From NCBI GenBank assembly GCA_050789445.1, contig JAILXR010000001.1, positions 2,108,001-2,172,000 on the forward strand: a stretch of DNA of 64,000 nucleotides. Reading direction: 5' to 3'. This document shows positions 1 to 8,682 of this stretch, one piece after another. How positions within the stretch are numbered: the stretch's first letter is position 1; every line of letters begins with the position of its first letter. A program made the position numbers and the translations under genes. The notes beneath the pieces were generated by a model. The model was not told the origin of the DNA. It did not search any database and saw nothing but the letters and a program-made list of their open reading frames with translations. The DNA comes from JAWSVE01 sp050789445 (GTDB lineage Bacteria; Pseudomonadota; Gammaproteobacteria; Pseudomonadales; Cellvibrionaceae).

Positions 1-282
1 ATTAAATTCAGAATTCAATAACATTGAAAGGCTCCGTATAAACTGCGGGTCACCTTGTGGCGGCTGATAAACACCCAGCATTTTATGGAACGCATCCTCA
101 TCATCAATAATTGACTGGAGAGTATCTCGATATACAGTTTCAGCTCCTACAATACGACTCGGATTGCCTCCACCCATAAACAAAAGATCTGGATTCACTA
201 ATAACGCATCCCCTAAATCATCCATCAACGATACTGTTGCTGATTCACCAGAGAATTTTTTCCCAAATTTTGAAAGTTTCAT
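1..282 (-). CDS. avtA: Valine-pyruvate aminotransferase, N-terminal part only
   Basis: The 94 codons visible here are the start of the gene; the rest lies left of the window. The protein begins MKLSKFGKKFSG and carries LLFMGGGNPSRI and YQPPQGDPQFI, which line up with the N-terminus of AvtA, a PLP-dependent fold-type I aminotransferase that exchanges the amino group between valine and pyruvate/alanine in branched-chain amino acid metabolism. The start is the only ATG in a sensible place. The PLP-binding lysine is outside the window, so activity cannot be judged. The family match is from memory of the E. coli protein; another class I/II aminotransferase with the same N-terminus is possible but less likely. 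Confidence 0.78.
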   Translation of the reverse strand, partial: MKLSKFGKKFSGESATVSLMDDLGDALLVNPDLLFMGGGNPSRIVGAETVYRDTLQSIIDDEDAFHKMLGVYQPPQGDPQFIRSLSMLLNSEFN

Positions 283-386
283 AATTTTCGCTTATCACCC
301 AAACGCCTAAATACGCTAGCCGTGGATAATAGCAACAATCGAGGACAGTGTGATTATTTTTAAGAGGAAAAAATCAACATATAGAA

Positions 387-1265
387 TTATTTAGAGTTAA
401 TATTCTGTAATGTTTCATTCAAAGAATAGCCGGATGCAACTAACGCTTGCTTGATCTCTTGATCATGAGCGCGATAAACATTGTCAGCAATCTTGAAAGC
501 GGCAGAAACAGTTATGCTGAAATGTTTTTTAAGTGCAAAAATGACATCTTTCAATGGGTAGTTGATATTTTTTAACAATCTCGCTGTTCCAGAGCAATCT
601 TTTCGTCTACAACGTTGATTGGTAATTATTTTTTTTGTCCTTTTCAATGTTCCAACTATCTGGTCCGCCGTTAGGTTAAAACTACTTTTCAATGCCTGCA
701 TCATCTTCTGCTCATCTTTTTCAATATGCGCCAAAGCTGGTGCAACTTGCAAAGCTGAATACCCAGAAAATCTCAACCATTGAGCAATTTGTGAGACGGA
801 AGCTTTAAATATTTTCTTACAAAGACTTGCGGTTTGCTCAGCTGATGCATTCAAACTTTCTTTTAGAGCAACGGCAGTATCCTTACCGCTATAACCAGAT
901 TTTTTTAGCCACATCGCAACTTGAGGATTAGATCCCTTATAAATTAGCTTCATCGCTTTAGCTGTTTCCATCGAGGAGTAATTTTCCTTTGCAAGTAACG
1001 TGGCAACCTGTTGAGCATTTAAACTAAAAGTGTTTTTTAGACCATTTGCGATTTGTTCAACAGGACTCCGAGACCTCTTAAATGTAGTAATCATGGCAGA
1101 AGGTGAGCCTAACGCCGCTTCATTTTTTGCTAGGGTATAACACGATATTATTTGGCCGCCAGATTCTATTTGGCAATCAACCGCCATACTATTATTGGCG
1201 AGCGTCAAAAAACCTAATAAAGCTAAAATAATTTTAATTACGTTCGAGTAAGAATTATGAATCAT
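387..1265 (-). CDS. Exported protein of degenerate 44-residue helical repeats, function unknown
   Basis: Not recognised as a named family. An in-frame TTG lies 12 bases upstream, but the ATG at 1265 gives a clean signal peptide (hydrophobic stretch IIKIILALLGFLTLA, cut near NNSMA/VDC). The mature part is built of repeats of about 44 residues with the pattern xxxAxALKxxFxxSAxQxAxxLKxxGYS; the end mark GYS or NYS/NYP recurs five or six times (KENYSS, KSGYSG, FSGYSA, NINYPL, ASGYSL). Each repeat should form two or three amphipathic helices, so a solenoid or helical bundle is likely. One repeat is interrupted by a Cys/Arg-rich insert (QRCRRKDC), and a further Cys pair near the N-terminus could form a disulfide. 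It lies downstream of the histidine kinase on the same strand with a gap of about 220 bases, so it may or may not belong to that set. Confidence 0.7.
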   Translation of the reverse strand: MIHNSYSNVIKIILALLGFLTLANNSMAVDCQIESGGQIISCYTLAKNEAALGSPSAMITTFKRSRSPVEQIANGLKNTFSLNAQQVATLLAKENYSSMETAKAMKLIYKGSNPQVAMWLKKSGYSGKDTAVALKESLNASAEQTASLCKKIFKASVSQIAQWLRFSGYSALQVAPALAHIEKDEQKMMQALKSSFNLTADQIVGTLKRTKKIITNQRCRRKDCSGTARLLKNINYPLKDVIFALKKHFSITVSAAFKIADNVYRAHDQEIKQALVASGYSLNETLQNINSK

Positions 1266-1485
1266 AAGGCGCCACAAGTTTAGCTAAGAGTTCTATCAAG
1301 AACTAAATAGTAGCGAGGTTTTACTTGACGGCATATCGCCTAAATATGGGATGGGACTTATAGATATTGAGGGAACTTCGGCATAACTAAAAATTCGAGC
1401 CTTACAGAATATACAATAACGTATACATTCCCTGTTAACTATCTGCATTCATACTATTTTTATAAAACAGACTGTATCTTATAAA

Positions 1486-3432
1486 CTAACTCACTTTTAA
1501 TGAAGCCGATTGATTTTCTTTTTGCGCAAGAGGAAACCATAAACTAACAGTGCTACCTTCTAATTGCTGTTGAAACGAAAGAATCCCACGCAAAAACTCC
1601 ATTCGTCTTTGCATATTTTTAATCCCGTAACCTGAGGGACTTTGTTGATTAACCGAACCAACACCATTATCTATAACCTGAATGGCAATCCCTGTATTTC
1701 CTTCATAATCCAAGGACTCACACGATAGAATAATTTCCGTTGCATTGGCATGCTTAACAACATTAGTAATCGCTTCTTGTAAAATTCGCATTAAATGCAA
1801 GGCTTGTTCAGAATCAAAACCTTCCACTGATGGAATATCTTTAACCTTCCAACGTAATTTAATTCCTGCTTGTAACAACCGATGCTCTAACCGCTCGCGT
1901 ACTGTTGCTAAAATCCCTAACACATCTCCTTGATGCGAAGCAGGCTCCAAGCTACTAATGATTAACCGCAAATCATCCAAAGATGTTTTCACTGAATCCA
2001 TTATATCTTGATTTTTAAAATTACCTTTCGCCAAAATTGCAAGCGTACTAACTAACTGACCACCTACACCATCGTGAATCTCTCGCAACAATCTTTCTCG
2101 CTCGGAGCTAATAGCGGTATCAATTGTTTGAACGTTTACTTTTAAATTTTCATTTTCATGATATGTCGACACAATTCGAGCAAAAAATATTCCAGCACCT
2201 AACAAGGTCGATACCAATGGAATATAAGGATACTTTGCAAAATTAGCGGTAATTTGAAAAACAAACATAAAGGCATCATAAAAAACCATTACCGCAATAG
2301 CTAAACCTGCAGCCATCATCCAGGCGCCATCACTTCGACGACGCTTCCAGCCTCGGAAACATAACATGATGCTAATATAAACTGTGAAGAAAGCCGCTAA
2401 CACTAGATAATAAAACGATAGCGTTGAAAAAATGATAGGCGATAACAATAATTTCGCGATGGGGTGAATAATAAGTAATGCCAATAGTAAAAATTCAATT
2501 ATTTTTCGATTCAAACCCAACATTCTGGTTACCGCTGAAAAATAACAAGCGACAGAACCAATAACACTAATACTCACCAACCAATCCCAAAGTACATTGG
2601 GTATCGGCACATGAATAACAAACAATTCGAGACTGTAAATAATCCACAACACAGATCCTGCGATAAACCATAAATAACTACTCGGCAAACGCATGTAGAT
2701 ATAAAATACCAGCATGATCAACACGCCGATGGCCATCACAATAGACAATAATTTTGTTGCTGTTATTTTAAAAAATACTGCACGATTATAGTTTTTTTCT
2801 AAATCAGAATAAATTCCGATCACTGGCTCAAATAACATCCCCATTTCTGTTTCGATAACTTTTAAGCGAATATGCAACGTGTTTTTTCCTGCTTTCAAAA
2901 ACTCAGCAGGCAGCTCAAATAATTGAGGGTGATTCCAGGCATTAGGTTCAGGCCCAAAAATATCAGCTGTATTCCCTATCTCAATATCGTTTATCCATAT
3001 TGAAACCGTAGAGCTCACTCTTGCGATATAAATACCCCACTTTACCTCTGGTACATTCTCTAATTCAAAAGTAGTGCGATACCATGCCTCAAGGTTTTCT
3101 TTTCGATCTTTTGGAGTCCATAGGTCTTTTAATTGAATCGCCTCCCAGTTTTCCTTGATATCTTCGGGAGGTGTTGATCGATCAGAAATATACAATCTTT
3201 CAAAATCAATCAGTGTTTTCAAAGTGCTTTCTGTCGACTCGGTGTTTTCTTTTTTAATGGTTACTTCACTGTTTAAAACCAGTTCTTGCTTGCCAGTAAC
3301 GTCATCCGCACCAACACTGGAAGCCATTCCACAAAAACAAACCATAAAAAACATAAACACGATATCCAATGTTGATATGGATTGTGTATTTATTACACTC
3401 TGTGCTTGGTACATTTTTTTATTATTCAACAC
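1486..3432 (-). CDS. Seven-transmembrane sensor histidine kinase (HisKA_3 type)
   Basis: Membrane sensor kinase of 648 residues. After an N-terminal hydrophobic segment there is a periplasmic region of about 190 residues with the beta-sandwich look of carbohydrate-binding and sialate-esterase-like modules (WYRTTFELENVP, VSIWINDIEIGN), then about seven membrane segments (roughly residues 225-415), as in 7TMR-DISM receptors. The cytoplasmic part has a HisKA_3 dimerisation helix with phospho-acceptor His453 in REIHDGVGGQLV, then an HATPase domain with N box QEAITNVVKHA, G1 box DNGVG and G2 box GYGIKNM. Kinases of this class phosphorylate NarL/LuxR-type regulators, and such a regulator is encoded at 7966-8628, divergent to the gene set that ends with this kinase. 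The ligand is unknown; the sugar-binding-like domain suggests a glycan or other small molecule. Confidence 0.9.
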   Translation of the reverse strand: MLNNKKMYQAQSVINTQSISTLDIVFMFFMVCFCGMASSVGADDVTGKQELVLNSEVTIKKENTESTESTLKTLIDFERLYISDRSTPPEDIKENWEAIQLKDLWTPKDRKENLEAWYRTTFELENVPEVKWGIYIARVSSTVSIWINDIEIGNTADIFGPEPNAWNHPQLFELPAEFLKAGKNTLHIRLKVIETEMGMLFEPVIGIYSDLEKNYNRAVFFKITATKLLSIVMAIGVLIMLVFYIYMRLPSSYLWFIAGSVLWIIYSLELFVIHVPIPNVLWDWLVSISVIGSVACYFSAVTRMLGLNRKIIEFLLLALLIIHPIAKLLLSPIIFSTLSFYYLVLAAFFTVYISIMLCFRGWKRRRSDGAWMMAAGLAIAVMVFYDAFMFVFQITANFAKYPYIPLVSTLLGAGIFFARIVSTYHENENLKVNVQTIDTAISSERERLLREIHDGVGGQLVSTLAILAKGNFKNQDIMDSVKTSLDDLRLIISSLEPASHQGDVLGILATVRERLEHRLLQAGIKLRWKVKDIPSVEGFDSEQALHLMRILQEAITNVVKHANATEIILSCESLDYEGNTGIAIQVIDNGVGSVNQQSPSGYGIKNMQRRMEFLRGILSFQQQLEGSTVSLWFPLAQKENQSASLKVS

Positions 3433-3702
3433 TGAAAGCTAACCGTTTAATCAATTAGAAATAAAGCTATCACAGAAAACCACAGTATGATGGAATATCA
3501 ACAAATGTCACATAGTCTAAGCAAAAAAATTACGGTGTTTTAGCAAAATTAAGCAGCGGAATCTCAATTATTAGTCATTCACCATACACCGAGTTTATTG
3601 TCAGCCCGGTGTATCTCTTAAACGCATCACCTTTTTACATTTTCCTTGTACGCCTCTCCTCTATATGACTTCGGTTTATCGGCATAAGGGACGATTTCAT
3701 CG

Positions 3703-5022
3703 TTACTGACTTTCAACACTAAATGATCGCCAGGGAGACCTCTTTGTTACCTTTCCTTTTTTCCCAATTGTCTTAACTCTCCAACTTAATTCTTTATCCG
3801 CATGATCGCTTAACCAGGGCGGAGCGTTATAAGTAGTTGCCACACCTTTCAGTATTGCGTTCAACACCACTTCATCATTTGCCATTATCTCTAACTCGTA
3901 TAAAGACTTTCTGTCTTTCGCCAGCCAAGAAAAGGTAAAGTCATTATTTGTGCTGAGAATCTGCTGCGGATAGGGCGACAGCAACGTTACTGCATCATCG
4001 TTAGATGTCATCGATAATAGATCATCAGATGAACCGATGTAATATCGCAACACGGGCATCGGAAATCCGGCAACACCGCCACTAATTACTGTTCCCGCTA
4101 ACGTATTGGAATTTCCTTCTTTATCTGCACTGGCCTCTATTCGTAATAATATTTTATATGCGCCATCTACTTGTACAGGAATATGGCTTGGGTCAGGGCC
4201 AGGCAAGTCCACTTCTCCTGTCGGAGGAAGAAAAATATCGAAACGTGACATTAATGTATAACGCCGTTGATTAGAACGCTGCTCGATAGGAAGTGTAGCT
4301 TCCGTTAATAAATCAAAAGTTTTTGGCTCGACATCCCCAGGCATTACCACTTCCCATCTTCCTTTGAGTCGACCCGTCCCGTTATATTTTATTTTTGCGG
4401 TCATCGTTGGTGTCTTTTCATTTCTAGCCAGAAAATACACGGGCCGCAATCCCTCTTCTGTTTCAAATTGAACACGAACATCCGTAAGCGCCAAAGGAGA
4501 TCGCGCCCCACCACCTGCCATTCGACAAGTGACAGTAATGTAAGTATCGCCTGCACCTAATGCGTCAGTACCTGCTCCACCCAACCCTCGAAATCTTCGC
4601 ACATAGAAAAAAGTTCCACTCTCTCCTGATTGTGCGCGCTGAAAAGCTCTACGAGTCACTGAAGCAGGAATCGTCATAACATCAGTGAAATTATTAAAAC
4701 CACCTGTTCCACTCGTACGAGAAAGATTATTTCTCGCTGGCAAAGTACCTAATATGGTTCCTGGCACACAAGGATTAAAAGTGCTGGCACCCGTAGCGAC
4801 GACTTCTGAGCACCAAAATGCTTCGCCAGCTTGTTCATTGGCATCCAAGTTTTGGAATGTTAAAAAAACCGTACTGACTCCCGTATGATTAACATTAACG
4901 CCACTCGGGTTAACTCCGGTTACCGCCAGAGCTTGGCTCGACAAAAAACTGTGTGAAAAAATAAATGCTATTAGAAATAATTTTACGCACGTTATATGTT
5001 TTATGAATATTAGTGTCTTCAT
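3703..5022 (-). CDS. Large exported protein, unknown; likely partner of the adjacent beta-barrel
   Basis: Not recognised. It has 439 residues with a signal peptide (hydrophobic core LFLIAFIFSHSFL, cleavage near ALA/VTG) and a strong ribosome binding site (AGGGGG) before the ATG. The first half looks like a beta-rich, Gly-rich domain with one Cys pair (FWCSEV, FNPCVPG) and a further Cys in TVTCRMAGGG. The C-terminal 100 residues (LLSPYPQQILSTNNDFTFSW onward, with ELEIMANDEVVLN and LSWRVKTIGKKG) look like a fibronectin/Ig-like domain. There are no obvious catalytic motifs. It begins only 16 bases after the beta-barrel gene stops, so the two are almost certainly co-transcribed. A periplasmic or surface protein handled by or attached to that barrel is my inference. 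Confidence 0.75.
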   Translation of the reverse strand: MKTLIFIKHITCVKLFLIAFIFSHSFLSSQALAVTGVNPSGVNVNHTGVSTVFLTFQNLDANEQAGEAFWCSEVVATGASTFNPCVPGTILGTLPARNNLSRTSGTGGFNNFTDVMTIPASVTRRAFQRAQSGESGTFFYVRRFRGLGGAGTDALGAGDTYITVTCRMAGGGARSPLALTDVRVQFETEEGLRPVYFLARNEKTPTMTAKIKYNGTGRLKGRWEVVMPGDVEPKTFDLLTEATLPIEQRSNQRRYTLMSRFDIFLPPTGEVDLPGPDPSHIPVQVDGAYKILLRIEASADKEGNSNTLAGTVISGGVAGFPMPVLRYYIGSSDDLLSMTSNDDAVTLLSPYPQQILSTNNDFTFSWLAKDRKSLYELEIMANDEVVLNAILKGVATTYNAPPWLSDHADKELSWRVKTIGKKGKVTKRSPWRSFSVESQ

Positions 5023-5038
5023 TATGCCTACCCCCTAA

Positions 5039-7114
5039 TCAATTCCAGCTCAAGTTAAATCCGCCATTGATCGATTGATTACGACCTTCGGATTCAAACT
5101 GAAACTGATTATCAATACTGTAATTATCATTTAAGGCATACCTGAAAAATAGCTGTCCTGGTAATTTTTGATTGCCAAACATAGCCAACTCAAACTGGTA
5201 ACTCAGCTGTGCTTGAAATGACGTATTATCGTTTTCTGAAAAATCTTTTGAATCACCACCTCGAATGATGCTGTAATCACTCGTTAACGAAATATTTTTA
5301 TTTACCCGCCAATCAATATTGACACCAAAGCTATCGTTAAAACGTTTTAAATTCTGTTCGCGATCAATTGCAGAAACAACGCCCAGCGCAAGAGACGCAA
5401 TAAAGTTTTGCGTAAAGGGAAGTGAAAAATTGACGCCATGATTGATATCGTTAAAGTCCGCTTCATCACGACCAGGTTGTCGATTATCTTGATCAGACAA
5501 ACTTAGCGTATAGCCAATACCATATTTACCTAACTGCCAACTTAACTGAGCATTGTGAATTATATTCACTTGATCAGGTACGTGGCTGTCGGGATCAAAA
5601 TCAATCGGGAAGTTGTCACCATACTGATGAACATGTTGTACATTGTAAGAAAATATTTGTGGCAACCAAGCCTTCGGCTCCTCATACAAAGCTTGTAGCG
5701 GCAATGATAAATTTAGCGCATTAGATTTGGTCACGGTTGTTAGTACTGACTCAACATCGTTTAAATTATCACGACTTTTACTTATCTCAGCTTGCCAAGA
5801 CAAAATACCTAACTGCCCTGCTGCGCCAATCGTATTGACCTCTAGATCAGCATTTACAAATGCCGCAACGCTTTTATACAATGGGTCTGTCCGATCGTGA
5901 TGCAATGAGATTGTCAGACTGTTATTATTTTTTTCGTCGACAGGCCTTAACAGATCAAAATCAACATGGACTGTTCTGGCGTTATCACTGGTTTCGATAG
6001 AAGAAACTACATCAAAATCTTGAAATAAAAAAGGATCCTCAGGGTTTTGATAGGTACTTCTTGCCAGTGCAAAATTAGCACGTATACGACTATCGAAAGC
6101 CTCTCCCACAACAACCAATCCATAACCTGTATTTTTTTCGCTATCAGCTACTTGCCCAATATTAAAATCCAAATCAGACGTTATTTCGGCTGTTAAATAG
6201 CTTAACTCAGCTCTAATTTTTACTGTGTCATTGCTAACAACGTCATACCCTAATGCACCAGCCTGAATACTATTATTTTTGATATTTTTAAAACCAAAAA
6301 GATTATTGTAGCCTGTGATTTGCTGACCACTTTGCGACGTTAAAGAAAAATTTAACGTTTCTAGTGGGCTATAATTGATTACGACACCTCTATTCGCAAG
6401 ATTACTGATAAGTAATGGATTGTTTCCAAAGTTCACATGTCCAAAAGCCAACGCGCTTTTTTGACTTTTAATTTCCACCAAATAATCACTCAAATCTGTT
6501 CTAGGCGCATCACTTTGCAACTCACCAAAACGTAACGCTTCCTCTTCAACACTCGACCCGACAATATTCCAACTGGATTGCACATCGACATTATTTCGAG
6601 AATGACGAGAATTTAATCCTGCGGTCATTGATACATCATGAAACTTATCTGGATCTGTAAGTTCTGCATCACCAGTTGCTCTACTTGAGAACTGGGATTT
6701 TTCTGACAAAGATAATCGAGGACTCAATTCAGATTCCTTAAACCCAGCGCCAGATAATACCTGAACGGTAAATTCACCGATTTTATTCCACTGACTTTCA
6801 TCATCAACACTATAAGCAATAAATTCATGTGTTCCAGGCGTTAACGCTAACAATCCTGTAGCATAGGTATACTTATCAATACCTGTTTGTTGTATCACTG
6901 CAGTGACATCTCGCGCCCCCATAAAAAATGCTAAACGACCTTCGGAGCTATCATCATTTTCTTTAATAAAAAAACTAAATGATTGATTTTTCTCTAGCCA
7001 TGTTTTCTCGTTAATCTCAGGAGCACTTAATGTCGCTGCTTGAGAAAGCACTGGCGTTAATAAAGTACTCACGACAGAAAAAAATAAGTAACTCAATACA
7101 TTGTTTCTTTTCAT
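5039..7114 (-). CDS. Predicted outer-membrane beta-barrel protein with N-terminal Ig-like domain
   Basis: The reading frame opens upstream at 7159, but a signal peptide is only seen if translation starts at MKRNNVLSYLFF (7114), with cleavage near SQA/ATL. Residues of about 25-115 of the mature chain look like one Ig-like or carbohydrate-binding-like domain (LEKNQSFSFFIKENDD, PGTHEFIAYSVDDES). The remaining 550 residues are alternating polar/hydrophobic strands typical of a large porin-like barrel, ending in GGFNLSWN; a terminal strand with an aromatic next to the end fits recognition by BamA. There is no TonB box or plug motif that I can see, so it is not an obvious TonB-dependent receptor. 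It sits between two exported proteins in a set that ends with the sensor kinase. The exact family is not recognised. Confidence 0.72.
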   Translation of the reverse strand: MKRNNVLSYLFFSVVSTLLTPVLSQAATLSAPEINEKTWLEKNQSFSFFIKENDDSSEGRLAFFMGARDVTAVIQQTGIDKYTYATGLLALTPGTHEFIAYSVDDESQWNKIGEFTVQVLSGAGFKESELSPRLSLSEKSQFSSRATGDAELTDPDKFHDVSMTAGLNSRHSRNNVDVQSSWNIVGSSVEEEALRFGELQSDAPRTDLSDYLVEIKSQKSALAFGHVNFGNNPLLISNLANRGVVINYSPLETLNFSLTSQSGQQITGYNNLFGFKNIKNNSIQAGALGYDVVSNDTVKIRAELSYLTAEITSDLDFNIGQVADSEKNTGYGLVVVGEAFDSRIRANFALARSTYQNPEDPFLFQDFDVVSSIETSDNARTVHVDFDLLRPVDEKNNNSLTISLHHDRTDPLYKSVAAFVNADLEVNTIGAAGQLGILSWQAEISKSRDNLNDVESVLTTVTKSNALNLSLPLQALYEEPKAWLPQIFSYNVQHVHQYGDNFPIDFDPDSHVPDQVNIIHNAQLSWQLGKYGIGYTLSLSDQDNRQPGRDEADFNDINHGVNFSLPFTQNFIASLALGVVSAIDREQNLKRFNDSFGVNIDWRVNKNISLTSDYSIIRGGDSKDFSENDNTSFQAQLSYQFELAMFGNQKLPGQLFFRYALNDNYSIDNQFQFESEGRNQSINGGFNLSWN

Positions 7115-7233
7115 TGTATTTAATTCTTCATTTATATCTTTATTAATCATCAATCGCATTTATGACATTACAGCGGCTTAATGATTAATAAAGATAATGG
7201 TCCATTGAAAGTTACGGTTTCTAAGATCCTGAT

Positions 7234-7662
7234 TTAGCGTGATACTTGTCGTGTTGGTGCTACAGCTTTTGCTCGAACTCTTTTTTCACAACGATCAGCT
7301 CCACTAACCACTTTCAATTTGTATCCTGCGGGACATGCAAGGTCTAAGGCATTACTATTTGAAACTGGACCTACTTTAAAAGTACCAACACATTTATCGG
7401 CCCTTCCTTGATGATCCTTTCGAAGAAAGTGCCCAATGCTTTTATTGATAATAGGTATAAAAACATTTCCACATGCCAATGGTTTTTTCGTTAACACTTT
7501 AGAAGCTTTATAACAACGTGCTGCACCGTTCTTCACTTGAAACTGATATCCACTATCGCATGAAAAATATGTGGCTGCCGAACTCTGCATAGAAAAACTG
7601 CCGGCCAATAAAAATGTAGACAATGTTAGATATAATGATTTTTTAGAAAAGTAATTAGTCAT
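7234..7662 (-). CDS. Small Cys-rich exported protein with an internal duplication
   Basis: 142 residues behind a very good ribosome binding site (AAGGAG, seven bases before the ATG). The signal peptide ends near SSA/ATY. The mature chain holds two copies of one motif, FSCDSGYQFQVKNGAARCYK near the N-terminus and LACPAGYKLKVVSGADRCEK near the C-terminus, separated by a segment with two more cysteines (PLACGNVF and ADKCVGTF). The six cysteines are consistent with three disulfides in the periplasm or outside the cell. It is the first gene of the set that reads through the barrel protein to the kinase, and its promoter region is shared with the divergent response regulator. I do not recognise the family; a small ligand-binding or structural surface protein is a guess. 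Confidence 0.75.
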   Translation of the reverse strand: MTNYFSKKSLYLTLSTFLLAGSFSMQSSAATYFSCDSGYQFQVKNGAARCYKASKVLTKKPLACGNVFIPIINKSIGHFLRKDHQGRADKCVGTFKVGPVSNSNALDLACPAGYKLKVVSGADRCEKRVRAKAVAPTRQVSR

Positions 7663-7965
7663 GGTGAATCTCCTTAATATGAATGTAATATTTTTTTAAA
7701 TTTACTCAGTGTGTTTCATCCTTCGCTAAAACTGCACTACCATCTTGGCTAACTCATTGAACAGATAAGCTCAATTTACAACTCGCTTTCCAAACTCACT
7801 TTGTTGCGAAGTGGTGCTACTGTACTCACCGGTGCATACCAGTCCTATCCCATGAATCGGGGATGCGATAAGAATTAAGTTCAGCTTTCGTTCAGGTATA
7901 CTGTGCGACATACAGCAACAATCAATTCACTCAATAATTAACCGCACACTATCTCGGTGATTCAT
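7663..7965. promoter_or_regulatory. Divergent promoter region between the Cys-rich gene and the response regulator
   Basis: About 300 bases without a gene between two divergent start codons. It must carry promoters for both directions. A short inverted repeat, ATCCC-8-GGGAT, lies at 7847-7864 about 100 bases before the response regulator start, and is a possible regulator site. I could not identify convincing -35/-10 pairs by eye. Confidence 0.35.
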
Positions 7966-8628
7966 ATGACATTTGATGCAAATAAAGTGCACACCGTCTT
8001 ACTCATAGAGGACGATACCGCTACACGAGAAAGACTCTGGCAAGTTGTAAACGACCGGCCTGAATTCTCTGTCATAGCTGATGCGGGCGATTGTGAGACG
8101 GCAATACCATTAATTCATAAACTACAACCTGACGTAATGCTGGTTGATTTGGGGCTTCCTGATGGAAGCGGTATTGATTTGATACGAGAGGCACAAGATA
8201 AATCACCAGCAACAGAAACAATGGTGATTACATCGTTTGGTGATGAGCGACACGTCATTAGCGCAATAGAAGCAGGAGCGACGGGGTATTTAGTAAAAGA
8301 TGGCGAGCCGAATTATATCGCCGATTCAATTTTACAAATGCTGGCAGGAGGATCGCCAATAAGCCCAAGTATCGCTCGCCATTTATTAAAAAAATTACAA
8401 CCGCAGCAACAAGAACCTGACGCACCACACTTAACGACACGTGAAAAGGAAGTTTTAGAATTAGTCGCAAAAGGGTTTTCTTATGCGGAAATTGGAGATG
8501 TGCTTTCAATGTCTACACACACAGTGACATCACACATCAAACATATTTATCGGAAATTGTCTGTTAATTCTCGGGGGCAAGCAGTGTTCGAGGCTATGCA
8601 ACTAGGCTTAATTAATAAACCCAGTTGA
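7966..8628 (+). CDS. NarL/LuxR-family response regulator
   Basis: Two-component response regulator of 220 residues. The receiver domain has the acidic pair in LLIEDD, the phospho-acceptor Asp61 in VMLVDLGLPDGSG, the Thr/Ser switch in MVITSF and the conserved Lys in YLVKDGE. The C-terminal LuxR/GerE helix-turn-helix runs from LTTREKEVLELVAKG to NSRGQAVFEAMQ. The frame opens at a GTG (7957), but the ATG at 7966 is better placed behind GGTGA. Its most likely partner is the HisKA_3 kinase at 1486-3432, because that kinase class pairs with this regulator class and no other kinase is in the window. It probably controls the divergent set of exported proteins, which is inference from position. Confidence 0.9.
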   Translation: MTFDANKVHTVLLIEDDTATRERLWQVVNDRPEFSVIADAGDCETAIPLIHKLQPDVMLVDLGLPDGSGIDLIREAQDKSPATETMVITSFGDERHVISAIEAGATGYLVKDGEPNYIADSILQMLAGGSPISPSIARHLLKKLQPQQQEPDAPHLTTREKEVLELVAKGFSYAEIGDVLSMSTHTVTSHIKHIYRKLSVNSRGQAVFEAMQLGLINKPS

Positions 8629-8682
8629 TTGTTAGAGTTTTAAATTCGATGTGATTTTTTCATGCACTATTCACACAGACAA

